Shown one piece after another: positions 14,810-23,994 of a DNA stretch of 34,111 nucleotides. The notes below the pieces were generated by a model. It was not told the DNA's origin. It worked only from the letters and a program-made list of their open reading frames with translations, and made no database searches. The stretch's first letter is position 1. Every line of letters starts with the position of its first letter. The DNA is from Silvanigrellales bacterium (GTDB lineage: Bacteria > Bdellovibrionota_B > Oligoflexia > Silvanigrellales > Silvanigrellaceae): contig JADCJN010000228.1 of NCBI GenBank assembly GCA_020247005.1, positions 1 to 34,111 on the forward strand, given 5' to 3'. The position numbers and the translations under genes were made by a program.

Positions 14810-17419
14810 ATGAAACACATGCGCAAAAGTCTTCCGACCCTTCCCGTCGACGCCGTTTTGGCCCAAGTCGTTCAAGAGGTCCGCGAACGGAACACCGTGA
14901 TTATTGAAGCGGCACCGGGAGCCGGAAAAACAACGCGCGTGCCGCCCGCCCTTCTCGACGTCCTGGCCGGCGAAATTCTCGTGCTCGAACCCCGTCGTCT
15001 CGCGGCTCGCCTTTCAGCAGAGCGTGTGGCCTGGGAGAGGGAAGAACGCTGCGGCGAAACTGTAGGCTATCAAATTCGCTACGAGAAAGTGTCTGGCCCA
15101 CGCACCCGGATTCGCTACATCACAGAGGGGCTTTTTCTCAGGCTGTTTCTTTCCGATCCTTCGCTTTCAAAAATCGGGTGCGTGGTTCTCGATGAATTTC
15201 ACGAGCGCCACGTGCACACCGACGTCGCCCTTGGCCTCGCCCGCAGCGTTCAAGAACGCACGCGTGGCCGCGCAGGGGGCGACCTCCGCATCGTGGTGAT
15301 GTCGGCCACACTCAATACCGCGCTTCTCCGGCAGGCCATTCCCGACGCGGGACTTGTCACCTCCGAAGGGCGCGTGTTTCCCGTGGACATTGAATACCTG
15401 GGGCAGGAGCCGACACGCCCCGTGGAAATACTGGTCGAAGACGCCGTGGGAGCCCTTCTGGAGGACTCCCGTTGCCCGGGGCACATTCTCGTGTTTCTTG
15501 CCGGCATAGCGGAAATTCGGCGTGCTGCCGCGCAGCTTGGCGACTTGGCGCGCAAAAAAGGCGCGCAGCTCTTGGAGCTCCGAGCAGACCTTCCTTTGGC
15601 CGAACAACAACGGGTGTTCGACGCGTCGCCCCAAAGGAAAATCATTTTGGCCACAAACGTGGCGGAAACCTCTGTAACCATCGACGGCGTGACCGGCGTG
15701 GTGGACACAGGCCTCGCAAAAATCGCAGGACACGCCGCATGGAGCGGGATGCCCACCTTGGAGCTTCGTAAAACCAGCCAGGCATCGGCCAACCAACGTG
15801 CTGGCCGTGCGGGGCGCACAGCCCCGGGCGTGTGCAAACGTCTTTTCACGAAGTTCGACTTCGGACTCCGCCCTGCCTTCGAAAAACCCGAAATTCAGCG
15901 TCTCGACCTCACGCAGGTTGTGTTGGAACTCAAAGCAGCAGGCGTCGAAGACGCCACTTTTCCGTGGCTCGAAAGGCCTGAAGCGTCCGCTGTGGCGGCA
16001 TGCGAAGAGCTTTTGCGATGGCTTGGAGCCTGCGATGCCGCGGGACAACTGACAAAACGCGGACGTGAGCTGGTGGAGTATCCGCTGCATCCGCGGCTTT
16101 CACGCATTTTGGTGGAAGCCAAGGAGCGTGGATGCTTCGGAGCCCTGGTGGGGTGCGTGGCGCTGCTTTCCGAGGGAATGATCTTCCGGCGCAATGCCGA
16201 TGCGCCCGACGACGCGCACAGCGACGTTGCCTACCAGAGGGCGGCTCTCCTCGGGAAACTGGGCAAAAGCGGACAACGGGGGGGCAGCTCCGGGGTCGCT
16301 GACGCCCTCATCGACCCTGCCGCCGTGCGACGCGTCGAGAACTTGGCGAGGCAGCTTTGCCAATCGGGCGGTGTGCCGTTCGAGGCGCTTTTCGAAAGCG
16401 TTTCCGACGACGACCTCGATGCGTGCCTTTTGTCAGGATTCCCCGACCGGGTGTGCAAGGTCAGGGAGTCCACCCGTGCAGCAACCACCAAGGGAACAAA
16501 CGACAAATTAGAACTCGCGCTGTGCCTGGGAGGTCAGGCGACACTCGCACGCACGAGCGTTGCGCGAAACGCGTCCCTGCTTTTGGCCCTCGACGCGGAA
16601 GAAGGCAAAGGACAGGCGCCGACTCTTGTCAGAGTCGCCTCGGCCGTGGAGCCCGAGCTTCTTTTGCTTTCGGAAAGCCCCCTGCTTTCGACCCGAGACG
16701 AAGCCAATTGGGACGCGGCCGGCCAGCGCGTGCGGGTGAGCCGGCGCACTTACTATGGCCAAATCGTGCTGGAAGAAGTGTTTCGTTCGGCGCCAGAAAC
16801 GGAACAGGAGTTCCTGCAAAAGAAACTGCGAGCCGACTGGCCGCTGCCCTTTGGCGCAGACGAAGCCAAAACGCTCGAGTACTTGAACGTCCGTCTGGCG
16901 CTCTTGAACGACGCTGGCGTCAAGGTGGAGGTTCCCAACTTCTCGAAAGGGGAGGACTTCGATTTCCTGCTCATGCATATTTGCGACGGCAAGCGTTCCT
17001 ATGGCGAAATGGCACAACGTGAACTGTGGGACTACGTGGCCGACCTGTGTTCCCACGAGGCGCTCCGCGCGCTCGAAGACTTCGCCCCCGAAAAAATCAC
17101 CATTGGAGCGGGGCGCAAAGTAAAGGTTCATTACGAACCCGGCAAACCTCCTTGGGTGGCCTCACGTCTTCAAGACTTCTTTGGCACCGTGCAGACGCCA
17201 CGCATCGCTCGGGGACGCATTCCTGTGGTCACTCACCTGCTCGCGCCCAATGGGCAATCGGTGCAGGTCACCCAAGACCTCGCAGGCTTTTGGGACAGAG
17301 CCTACCAAGAAGTGCGTCGAGAACTTTCGCGTCGCTACCCTCGCCACTCTTGGCCCGAAGATCCTCGCACCGCCGAGCCTCCTCCCCTGCAAAGGCCAAG
17401 GCGTCCGCCGTCACGGTAA
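14810..17419 (+). CDS. hrpB: ATP-dependent helicase HrpB
   Basis: 869 residues, close to the family length of about 800-850. It is a DEAH-type helicase of the HrpB group. Walker A is GAGKTT at 37-42, motif Ia includes LEPRRLAAR, motif II is DEFH at 128-131, motif III is SAT at 165-167, motif V is TNVAETSVTIDGV and motif VI is QRAGRAGR. The C-terminal HrpB-specific part (LPFGADEAKTLEYLN and the final region with HLLAPNGQSVQVTQDL) is present and intact. Cellular role is poorly known; peptidoglycan-synthesis links and RNA remodelling have been proposed in other bacteria. The start is ATG 14810 or 14819; neither has a strong ribosome-binding site, suggesting coupling to tatD. Confidence 0.92.
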   Translation: MKHMRKSLPTLPVDAVLAQVVQEVRERNTVIIEAAPGAGKTTRVPPALLDVLAGEILVLEPRRLAARLSAERVAWEREERCGETVGYQIRYEKVSGPRTRIRYITEGLFLRLFLSDPSLSKIGCVVLDEFHERHVHTDVALGLARSVQERTRGRAGGDLRIVVMSATLNTALLRQAIPDAGLVTSEGRVFPVDIEYLGQEPTRPVEILVEDAVGALLEDSRCPGHILVFLAGIAEIRRAAAQLGDLARKKGAQLLELRADLPLAEQQRVFDASPQRKIILATNVAETSVTIDGVTGVVDTGLAKIAGHAAWSGMPTLELRKTSQASANQRAGRAGRTAPGVCKRLFTKFDFGLRPAFEKPEIQRLDLTQVVLELKAAGVEDATFPWLERPEASAVAACEELLRWLGACDAAGQLTKRGRELVEYPLHPRLSRILVEAKERGCFGALVGCVALLSEGMIFRRNADAPDDAHSDVAYQRAALLGKLGKSGQRGGSSGVADALIDPAAVRRVENLARQLCQSGGVPFEALFESVSDDDLDACLLSGFPDRVCKVRESTRAATTKGTNDKLELALCLGGQATLARTSVARNASLLLALDAEEGKGQAPTLVRVASAVEPELLLLSESPLLSTRDEANWDAAGQRVRVSRRTYYGQIVLEEVFRSAPETEQEFLQKKLRADWPLPFGADEAKTLEYLNVRLALLNDAGVKVEVPNFSKGEDFDFLLMHICDGKRSYGEMAQRELWDYVADLCSHEALRALEDFAPEKITIGAGRKVKVHYEPGKPPWVASRLQDFFGTVQTPRIARGRIPVVTHLLAPNGQSVQVTQDLAGFWDRAYQEVRRELSRRYPRHSWPEDPRTAEPPPLQRPRRPPSR

Positions 17420-17509
17420 CGTTTGCCCAGGCGTGCAGGCGGGAGTGAGCGAGGATCGCCCAGAGGGGTCCCCACCTGGGCCTCCGCCCTCGTTGGAGGG
17501 GGGACACAC

Positions 17510-19783
17510 ATGAGGGCAATGGCACGCAGTGCGGTTTTTGCAAGAAAGCTCCTCGAGCGCCTGCCGCTTGCGAAGATCCGATCACGCGTGTTCCGAGCAC
17601 TCATCGCTTTCGCGCTCGTGCTGGTCACTTTTCTGTTTGTTTCTTTGCTGGAAAAGCAGAACGGCGCTTTGAACCCGAACAACATCCGACAGCGCCTGAA
17701 GTCGGAAGGTTTGGTTGTGGAAACCGTCGACTGGACGGCCCGCTTTTCCTTCTGCCAAACCACAGCCGACGGTGTGCGCGCATGCAATGCATTGGCAGAC
17801 GATGCACTGGAAGGTGAAGCCCGGGGCACCCCCTCTGCGGGCACGCCTCTTACGTTTCCAGCCAAAGACATTGCCGAGCGGCTCTTCGCCAAGCACGACG
17901 GGAAAGTGAACAGTGTCGTGTTGCGTCACGAGTTGACGGAGGCCGACAAAACGCTTTTGAAAGACTACGGAATGGTTGCGCTTGTGATGCCGCGCAGCGT
18001 GCAGAACTGGGTGCGCCTTCGTTTGGGCGAGCAACGGCAAGAGGTTCATGGCGCCGGTCTCGACGTCCTGTTTTCGATCCGCTCCGACGACCTTTTGAGG
18101 CAAGGCGCAATTGAGCTCGAACTCGACTACGACGAGTTCCCCTGGTTTGGCCCGGCCGACCTTCCCATTGCTTTGGTGGAACGCGACGCGGTGGCCGAGT
18201 ATGCGGCGCTCCCCCTTCGACAAATCTCTTCGTCGAACCTTTCTCGTCAAATGGAAATCGGATTTCCTCTGCTCCTTGCAGCCATGGCCATTGTGCTCGA
18301 CCACTCGCTCGTGTTCGCCTACCTCTCGCTCTACGCGGGGGCGCGTGCGCTGCGTTCCTACATCCCGTTCCTTGTGGAAAACGGCACAGAATTGTCGCGG
18401 GCTATGGAATTGCTCACCTATGCCGTCAACGGTCTTACGTTCGCGTTCCTCATCATCTTTGCCCTCGACATCGCCGGATTTACACGTTTCAAGGCGCGCT
18501 GGAAAATTGCCCTCGTGGCCACCTCCGTTGTGGGTTTTTTGGCAGCGAGTTTCTTCGATCCCGTTTTTTGGGTGCGGGTCGACCTCTGGAGCGACTTCCT
18601 TGGTGCGGGCGTGGCGGTTCCGTTGTGTTTGGCGGGCCTTGCTCTTTCTTTTCGCAGCAAAAGAAAAAACGAGGGCAACAAGTCAGAAATCAAGGGAACA
18701 GATGTCGACGGGGGCGAAGCGCTCGTGTCACGCGCTTTGTTCACCGCACGCATCGTCCTTGTTCTTTTTGCTGTGGGCCTGCATGCCTGGGCAAACGGCA
18801 CCGACCTCTTTCGGGTTTCAGCGGAAGCCTTCAAAAACACTCTCGACTGGAAACACACAGCACTTCTGCCTTGCTTGGTGACCGCTGCGCTCTTGGACGT
18901 CGGCTCAACCGCAAAAAAAATGCTCACCTTCGGCAAAGAAATGGCGGCCAAAGCGCTCATAGAACGTGAGCTTTCTGTTGGGAAGGAAGTTCAGCACCGC
19001 ATGCTGCCCGTTCGGCGCAAGACTTCCGAACGGTGGGAATGGCGAAGCCTTTACTTCCCCGCACAAGCGCTCGCCGGCGACTGGTACGACGTGCGCGAAC
19101 TGACCTTTGCCGACGGCCGCGTGCTTCTTGCGGCGTGTGTGGCCGATGTCACGGGTCATGGCGTGGGGTCGTCGCTTGCCACAAGCGTCATTTGTTCCCA
19201 CTGGAGCCTTTGGTGCACAGACGCTTGCAAAATCTCAGCGCCGGCGGACAACAAGGCGCGCGAAAGCCTTCTCATTTCAGCGCCGCGTCGGGTAAACGAC
19301 GGCCTTCTCGCCCTGCCTCAGAACGAGCAATGCACGGCCATTTTCGCGCTCATCGACGCCGAAGCGGGCATTATTTCGTTTTGTTCGGGTGGACACCCTG
19401 GTATTCTCGTCAGCGATGGCAAAGGACTTCGTTACCTGACAAGCTCGGGCGAACGGTTAGGGGCATCGGGGGTCGAGAATCCGGAGTGGCACGCCAAAAC
19501 CGAGCCAATTGCTGCGGGCGAAGTCGTGTGTCTTTATTCCGACGGCATCATTCCACCGGGCGACACGGTGTCGAGCTACGCAGCAGGCCTTCGGCGCAAG
19601 CTTAAGAAAGAGCCCGCGCCCATTCTGCCCTTCCTTTGGAAGCAATTCCGATTGAACCGTCGGGTGTTTCGCGTCGATCACGAAATTGAAGACGACATGA
19701 CGCTTTTGGCCATTGAACTCAAGGCACGCGGCGTGGGTGATTCGTCAGGGAGCACAGAGGTCTCGACGCCGGTGGCATCGTAA
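17510..19783 (+). CDS. Membrane-bound SpoIIE-type PP2C phosphatase with extracytoplasmic sensor region
   Basis: 757 residues. One membrane helix at about 29-46 is followed by ~200 residues likely outside the cytoplasm. Several helices then lie between about 249 and 463 (seven can be picked out). A C-terminal PP2C/SpoIIE phosphatase domain begins near 487. Phosphatase motifs are GDWYDV (523-528), DVTGHGVG (546-553), SGGHPG (626-631), YSDGI (676-680) and DDMTLL (728-733), so the metal-binding aspartates are present. Such enzymes usually dephosphorylate an anti-sigma-factor antagonist in a partner-switching system, here presumably controlled by an envelope signal. No partner is encoded nearby. 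The ATG at 17510 follows GGAGGGGGG and gives a clean N-terminus; the frame is open from 17423 but overlaps poor context. Confidence 0.88.
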   Translation: MRAMARSAVFARKLLERLPLAKIRSRVFRALIAFALVLVTFLFVSLLEKQNGALNPNNIRQRLKSEGLVVETVDWTARFSFCQTTADGVRACNALADDALEGEARGTPSAGTPLTFPAKDIAERLFAKHDGKVNSVVLRHELTEADKTLLKDYGMVALVMPRSVQNWVRLRLGEQRQEVHGAGLDVLFSIRSDDLLRQGAIELELDYDEFPWFGPADLPIALVERDAVAEYAALPLRQISSSNLSRQMEIGFPLLLAAMAIVLDHSLVFAYLSLYAGARALRSYIPFLVENGTELSRAMELLTYAVNGLTFAFLIIFALDIAGFTRFKARWKIALVATSVVGFLAASFFDPVFWVRVDLWSDFLGAGVAVPLCLAGLALSFRSKRKNEGNKSEIKGTDVDGGEALVSRALFTARIVLVLFAVGLHAWANGTDLFRVSAEAFKNTLDWKHTALLPCLVTAALLDVGSTAKKMLTFGKEMAAKALIERELSVGKEVQHRMLPVRRKTSERWEWRSLYFPAQALAGDWYDVRELTFADGRVLLAACVADVTGHGVGSSLATSVICSHWSLWCTDACKISAPADNKARESLLISAPRRVNDGLLALPQNEQCTAIFALIDAEAGIISFCSGGHPGILVSDGKGLRYLTSSGERLGASGVENPEWHAKTEPIAAGEVVCLYSDGIIPPGDTVSSYAAGLRRKLKKEPAPILPFLWKQFRLNRRVFRVDHEIEDDMTLLAIELKARGVGDSSGSTEVSTPVAS

Positions 19784-19784
19784 A

Positions 19785-20120
19785 GCTTGTGGCCGCGTCA
19801 AGAGAGACGTCTCTCGAAATGCGCCCTTCCACAAGGAGCTTCGACAAATGCTGGTCGAAGGCCTGCATGCCATAGGTGCTCGAACCCTCTTCTATGAAAT
19901 TCTTTATCTGTGCAGTTTTTGCCGCATCACGGATGCAGTCGCCAAGCACGGCTGTGACGAACATGAGCTCCGCCGCAAGCACACGGCCTTTGCCGTCGGC
20001 GGAAAGGAGAAGCCTCTGCGAGATGCTAGCCTTCAAAGTGTCGGCCAACCGCAGGCGGATTTGCGGCTGAGCCTCAGGAGGAAACACCGAGTTCGAGGAT
20101 CTGATGGACGATTTCACTGT
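19785..20120 (-). pseudogene. pilT: Decayed 3' end of a pilT-type retraction ATPase gene
   Basis: Reading leftward from about 20084, the frame gives SVFPPEAQPQIRLRL, then ISQRLL and ADGKGRV, AKTAQIKNFIEEG and YGMQAFDQHLSKLL. These match the C-terminal region of PilT proteins of the deltaproteobacterial type. The N-terminal two thirds, with Walker A and B, is absent. Just upstream a different frame continues the similarity (NSEIVHQILEL, about 20117-20085), showing a frameshift near 20090. The expected C-terminal tail (usually ATNPDDFAL) is also lost after AATS near 19785, exactly at the spoIIE-type stop codon. It cannot encode a working ATPase. The remaining bases to 20270 hold no other gene that I can support. 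Confidence 0.75.
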
Positions 20121-20270
20121 TCATCGCGTATCTCTTGAAGCTCCATTTGAAGGGCGCGAGTGGCTTGCACACCCGCCTCCACCATTGTCCGCCATGGGGC
20201 CGCCCACGCAACGCGTGGCCTGGCCACGTTCGCCAGCCCTCTGGCATGGGTAAGAAGGAGCCGCACTCGC

Positions 20271-20723
20271 ATGAAAATTTGGATCGACGCCGATGCCTGC
20301 CCTCGCGTGATCAAAGACATCCTGTTTCGTGCTTCGGAACGGACACGAACTGAAGTGAAAGTGGTAGCGAACAGCTCGCTTTGGGTGCCTCGCTCACCGC
20401 TTGTTGAATTCGTTTTGGTGGGCAAAGGCCTCGACGTTGCCGACACCCACATTGCCACCGAGTGCGCCGCAGGCGACATTGTTGTGACGGCCGACATTCC
20501 CCTCGCGGCTCTTATCGTTACTAAAGGCGCACACGCCTTGAATCCACGGGGTGAGCTCTACACACCCGAAAACATCGCCGAACGGTTGTCTGTCCGAAAT
20601 TTTTTACAGGGCATGCGAGACGCTGGCGAATCCACAGGCGGACCACCAGCCTTCCACGATCGCGACAAACAGAAATTCGCCAACGCCCTAGACGCCCTTT
20701 TGCGGAAGGCAGGACGCGGATGA
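20271..20723 (+). CDS. yaiI: UPF0178/YaiI family protein
   Basis: 150 residues, full length for the YaiI/UPF0178 (DUF188) family. It begins MKIWIDADACPRVIKDIL, the family hallmark, and has VVANSSLWVP, GLDVADTHIA and a C-terminal HDRDKQKFANALDALL. The acidic N-terminal residues (Asp6, Asp8) recall PIN-domain nucleases, but the molecular function is not established. The ATG at 20271 has AAGGAG ten bases upstream; the frame is open from 20160 but the extra residues are not family-like. Its stop overlaps the next start (ATGA), so the two proteins are made together. Confidence 0.88.
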   Translation: MKIWIDADACPRVIKDILFRASERTRTEVKVVANSSLWVPRSPLVEFVLVGKGLDVADTHIATECAAGDIVVTADIPLAALIVTKGAHALNPRGELYTPENIAERLSVRNFLQGMRDAGESTGGPPAFHDRDKQKFANALDALLRKAGRG

Positions 20724-21694
20724 AAACATTTGCGCACAGCGCCATTTTGGCTGCCGGATTTGCCGCAGCAAACGCCTCCCCCAAAAGCTTCGACGACCCC
20801 CTGTTCGTTTCACCCACCGACGCAGACGGGCTCGCGCCCCACTCCACCGTGTTTTTCGGATTGGGCGTGTTCCGTTCCTCCTCAGAAGGCTCAAGAAACG
20901 GGGCGGCCTTCAAGGCCCAGCGGCAAGACTTGGGCTTTTCTTCGGGAGCCCTCGTACGTTCGGAAAATTCCCCTCTCGAGTTTCGATACGGGCTCGGTGT
21001 GTCAGCGCTCTTTGGAACATCGCGACTCAATGCCGAGGGCCTGGTTTCTAATGCACGCGCCGTGGAGTCGGAGGTTCGCGCGCTGGGCATGGGCTCACTC
21101 GTGGCCACCGAGAGCGTTCACCTGGGTGCGGGCTTCGAATTCATGCGTGCCTCCATTGCCGAAGGGAGCGCGAGCAAAGCAAGCGTCTCGGGCGCACGCC
21201 CTGTGTTCGGGCTCGGACTCCGGCTGGCCGCCTTGACCATCGATTTCAGCGCCCTTTTTCCTCTGGAAAAAAAGAAGCAAGGCCAGGAAACAGATGGTGG
21301 AGAAGCCTCGACAGCGCGCCTCGACGAACCCATGCATCTTGCGGCAAAGGGAACATGGCGCACAAGCGAGGGGTTCACTTCGGGCCTCTTGCTGACGCAC
21401 ACGGCCTTGGAAAGCAAGGGAGGTGGAAGAAGGCCCACCGAAGCGGAAAAGTGGGCTGTGGGTGCCTTTGCAGAAATTGCCTTTGCCGATGGCCTGTCGT
21501 TGCGCCCTCTTGTCACTTCTCGCCGCCTCGCACCTGCGGGGAGTCCCCTGCAGGTGTGGGGAGGAAGCCTCCAAGGAGAAGCTCTCACACCCATTGGGGC
21601 CTTCACGCCTGAGCTGGGATTTTCGTATGGCAAGGGCGCCAGCGCCAAGGTTTCAGAGGCGCTGTGCCGCGTCTCGTGGCGTGCTCTGCTTTAA
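20720..21694 (+). CDS. Exported, probably beta-barrel outer-membrane protein
   Basis: 324 residues with a short Sec signal peptide (cleavage near AANA-S). The mature part alternates hydrophobic and polar residues in Gly/Ser/Ala-rich strands (FFGLGVF, LGAGFEFMRASI, FGLGLRLAALTIDFSALFP), as in outer-membrane beta-barrels. The C-terminus ends WRALL rather than the classical terminal Phe. I do not recognise a specific family. It is coupled to the yaiI-like gene by a four-base overlap, which is unusual for a cytoplasmic/outer-membrane pair. It converges with the ABC operon 55 bases further on. Confidence 0.7.
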   Translation: MKTFAHSAILAAGFAAANASPKSFDDPLFVSPTDADGLAPHSTVFFGLGVFRSSSEGSRNGAAFKAQRQDLGFSSGALVRSENSPLEFRYGLGVSALFGTSRLNAEGLVSNARAVESEVRALGMGSLVATESVHLGAGFEFMRASIAEGSASKASVSGARPVFGLGLRLAALTIDFSALFPLEKKKQGQETDGGEASTARLDEPMHLAAKGTWRTSEGFTSGLLLTHTALESKGGGRRPTEAEKWAVGAFAEIAFADGLSLRPLVTSRRLAPAGSPLQVWGGSLQGEALTPIGAFTPELGFSYGKGASAKVSEALCRVSWRALL

Positions 21695-21749
21695 TTCTCG
21701 CTGCAGAGCAAAGCGGAGGCGGCAGGGAGGCAGAGAGGGAGGCCCCGTG

Positions 21750-23174
21750 TCAAAACTCCACCGACGCACCAAGTCCCGCAGTCACCAGGGTTCTGCTCGT
21801 GGGAAGCGCCGCAAGTGCGTTTCGTTGGTCGGAAGGCACCCCAGGGGCATTCGCGGCAGTGGCATATTCCGCTGGCAGTCGGAAGCACAGCTCCCCGGCA
21901 TCGCCGAAACATCGGCTCCCGTAGGCCTCCAGGGTTAGCTCGTTAAAGAGCGTCCATGTCGCTGTGAGGCGTGTCACGTTCGTCGCGTCCGAAATATTTT
22001 GCACGCTGTTTAAGAAAAAGGAAGTTTTGTTCCAGCTGCCAGGGCCCGGAACACGCACGTAGGCAGCCGCGTAGTGACGCCCGGCGTACAAGGGCTTCGA
22101 CTGACCCAACAGAAACGCGTAAATTTCCAACTCCTTGTCTTGGTACCCAAGCTCATTAAACAGGTATTCTGCGCCCAAGGAAAAGCTGTCTTCATCGCTG
22201 TACTGCCAGGTTTTGTCGATGCCAACGACGCTTTGCGTAAACCAACGCTTCTCGGCGGAGTAGGCTTCGGGCAAACGCCCTGTGGCGGGGTCGAGAGTTC
22301 CACGGTAAAATGTTCGCTTCTGGCCCCTGCTGACAGCTGTTTCTACATGAACATCCACCGGGCCCACTGCACTCGAAACGTCGACGCCAAATTTCAAGGG
22401 CTGCGCGCGCCGGGTTTGAAAGCTGAGGGCAAGTTCACCCGCTCCCAAGAACGCAAATTCGCCCCTCAAGGCACCACCGACGTCTTCATTTTTATTCACA
22501 TCGTTGAGCTGGGCAATGGCGTAGTAATTGAAGCCCTGCTTTTCCACGGGAAAATGCATCTTCACAAGCGTTTGCCCCAAGCGGCGGTCGAACAGCGCGA
22601 ACGGGTCTCGGGTTTCCGACGCGGTGAAGTCGGTGGGATTCCAGAACCGTCCACTGCCCCACTTCAAATGCTGCTTTCCCACCGTAAAGAAAAGAGAGTC
22701 AGCCACATTCCACTTGAACCACAGTTCGTCTAATTCCGTGCGCAGGTCTTGGCGAGACGCTTCTTGCTGAGCACCCATGCCCGCAACACGTCCTGCGGGC
22801 GGGCGCCCCCCAGTCGACTCCGACAATCGAAACCGAAGAAAGGCACGAATGTCTTCGTTCGGCCGGGCATCAAAATAAAGGTCCGCTGTCTTGAGCCGCT
22901 CGAATGCGGCATCCGAAATTTTTTGCTTCTCTTCCTGGGCAGTGCTCGCTCGCAACTCGGCACGTCCACCCACCTGCAAGGTGTCGAGCAAAGAAGGCAA
23001 CCCAGCAGCGATAGGAGCCTGGGGCGGGGGGGAAGACTCAGCCGTTGCCGCGGGCTCTCCAAAAATCTCTGCGTCTCGGGTGTCCTGAGCCCATGCGAAA
23101 TTCAAATTGCAGGCACCGCCCAGGGCTATGAAAAGCAGAGGCACAAGGGTCCTTCTCACGCTCAACTTCTTCAT
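21750..23174 (-). CDS. Outer-membrane beta-barrel protein, last gene of the ABC operon
   Basis: 474 residues with a signal peptide (MKKLSVRRT, hydrophobic core, cleavage near FAWAQ-D), a short Pro-rich stretch and then a long barrel-like region ending in Phe (ASVEF), the classic outer-membrane C-terminus. A conserved-looking segment reads LFFTVGKQHLKWGSGRFWNPTD, of the type seen in large porin-like proteins. The start overlaps the stop of the LolA-like gene (ATGA), so translation is coupled. The frame is open further upstream, but the signal peptide fixes the start. As terminal gene of an ABC ATPase/permease/carrier operon it is the likely outer-membrane acceptor or exit channel (inference). 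Confidence 0.85.
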   Translation of the reverse strand: MKKLSVRRTLVPLLFIALGGACNLNFAWAQDTRDAEIFGEPAATAESSPPPQAPIAAGLPSLLDTLQVGGRAELRASTAQEEKQKISDAAFERLKTADLYFDARPNEDIRAFLRFRLSESTGGRPPAGRVAGMGAQQEASRQDLRTELDELWFKWNVADSLFFTVGKQHLKWGSGRFWNPTDFTASETRDPFALFDRRLGQTLVKMHFPVEKQGFNYYAIAQLNDVNKNEDVGGALRGEFAFLGAGELALSFQTRRAQPLKFGVDVSSAVGPVDVHVETAVSRGQKRTFYRGTLDPATGRLPEAYSAEKRWFTQSVVGIDKTWQYSDEDSFSLGAEYLFNELGYQDKELEIYAFLLGQSKPLYAGRHYAAAYVRVPGPGSWNKTSFFLNSVQNISDATNVTRLTATWTLFNELTLEAYGSRCFGDAGELCFRLPAEYATAANAPGVPSDQRNALAALPTSRTLVTAGLGASVEF

Positions 23175-23986
23175 CGGCTCTGACTTTCGAGCCAAGCTTT
23201 CGTGAAGATATTCGGGTCGAGCGGATCGAGTTTCACGTCCCGCAGCACCACGGTGGTTGCGTTCCCTTTTTCCACCTCGTCGAAAACGCGAATTTCCTTT
23301 GGCACGTAGACTTCGGCTTTCTTGGACTTGCTGAACATTTTTTCCCACGCCGGATAATAAATGGTGCGCAGGAGCTTTCCCGAGAGGGCCGATTCCTGGC
23401 GCTTCAAAATGTTCTTCGAGCTCTGGTCTATCCACAACTCGAGAAGCGGACTTCCCACTTCAATGCCCGGCTTCACGGAAAGCTTCACGCGGTGGACTTT
23501 GAACTTGCCCAGGGCTTCGTCGGCAACGAACTTCGCCGAGTATTCGTCGGCAAGGCGTGACTCGTCGAAGTCGTCCCGGCGGCTGTTCGTTCCGGCAATG
23601 CTTGCGCGTTCCGTTTGCCGCTCCCACTTTCCGAGCGAGGGTTCATAGAGGAAAAGGTTCTTCTCGAGGCGAAGGTATCCCTTGCCGGCTTCCGACTTCG
23701 GTTTCGTAAAAAGAAGCATCCACTTGTCGTCGGAATCTCTCCGGTAGACACGAGCCTCGAAAGCTTTGCTCGTGCCGTCTTTTTCTTTCTGGTCGATGAA
23801 AACCGTAGAGCCATAATCGCCTGTGTTTCGCTGTCTGCCGTCGACAAGCGCAATAAGTTCCCCTGTTTCTTTTTCCGAAAGCGCCAGGGCCTCACTCGAG
23901 ACGGCTCCAAAGCCCACACCAACGGCAGATGCCGCCCAAATAAAGGGAGCGAACGTCAGACACGTGCATTTTAAACGCAGGAACAT
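23171..23986 (-). CDS. LolA-like outer-membrane lipoprotein-sorting protein
   Basis: 271 residues: signal peptide to about residue 36 (SSEALA-LS), then a half-barrel-type domain typical of the LolA-like sorting family. Seen are RVYRRDSDDKWMLLFTKP, KGYLRLEKNLFLYEPSLGKWER, LLELWIDQSSKNILKRQ and DPNIFTKAWL. LolA-fold proteins carry lipids or lipoproteins across the periplasm in a hydrophobic cavity (established for LolA). There is no lipobox, so it should be soluble. GAGG precedes the ATG at good spacing. It sits between two permeases upstream and a barrel downstream, fitting a shuttle role. Confidence 0.87.
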   Translation of the reverse strand: MFLRLKCTCLTFAPFIWAASAVGVGFGAVSSEALALSEKETGELIALVDGRQRNTGDYGSTVFIDQKEKDGTSKAFEARVYRRDSDDKWMLLFTKPKSEAGKGYLRLEKNLFLYEPSLGKWERQTERASIAGTNSRRDDFDESRLADEYSAKFVADEALGKFKVHRVKLSVKPGIEVGSPLLELWIDQSSKNILKRQESALSGKLLRTIYYPAWEKMFSKSKKAEVYVPKEIRVFDEVEKGNATTVVLRDVKLDPLDPNIFTKAWLESQSR

Positions 23987-23994
23987 GGGGAACC

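Noticed and set aside
20114-20497. Minus-strand open frame opposite the YaiI-type gene
   Set aside because: It is a shadow of yaiI on the other strand and shows none of the missing PilT ATPase motifs.
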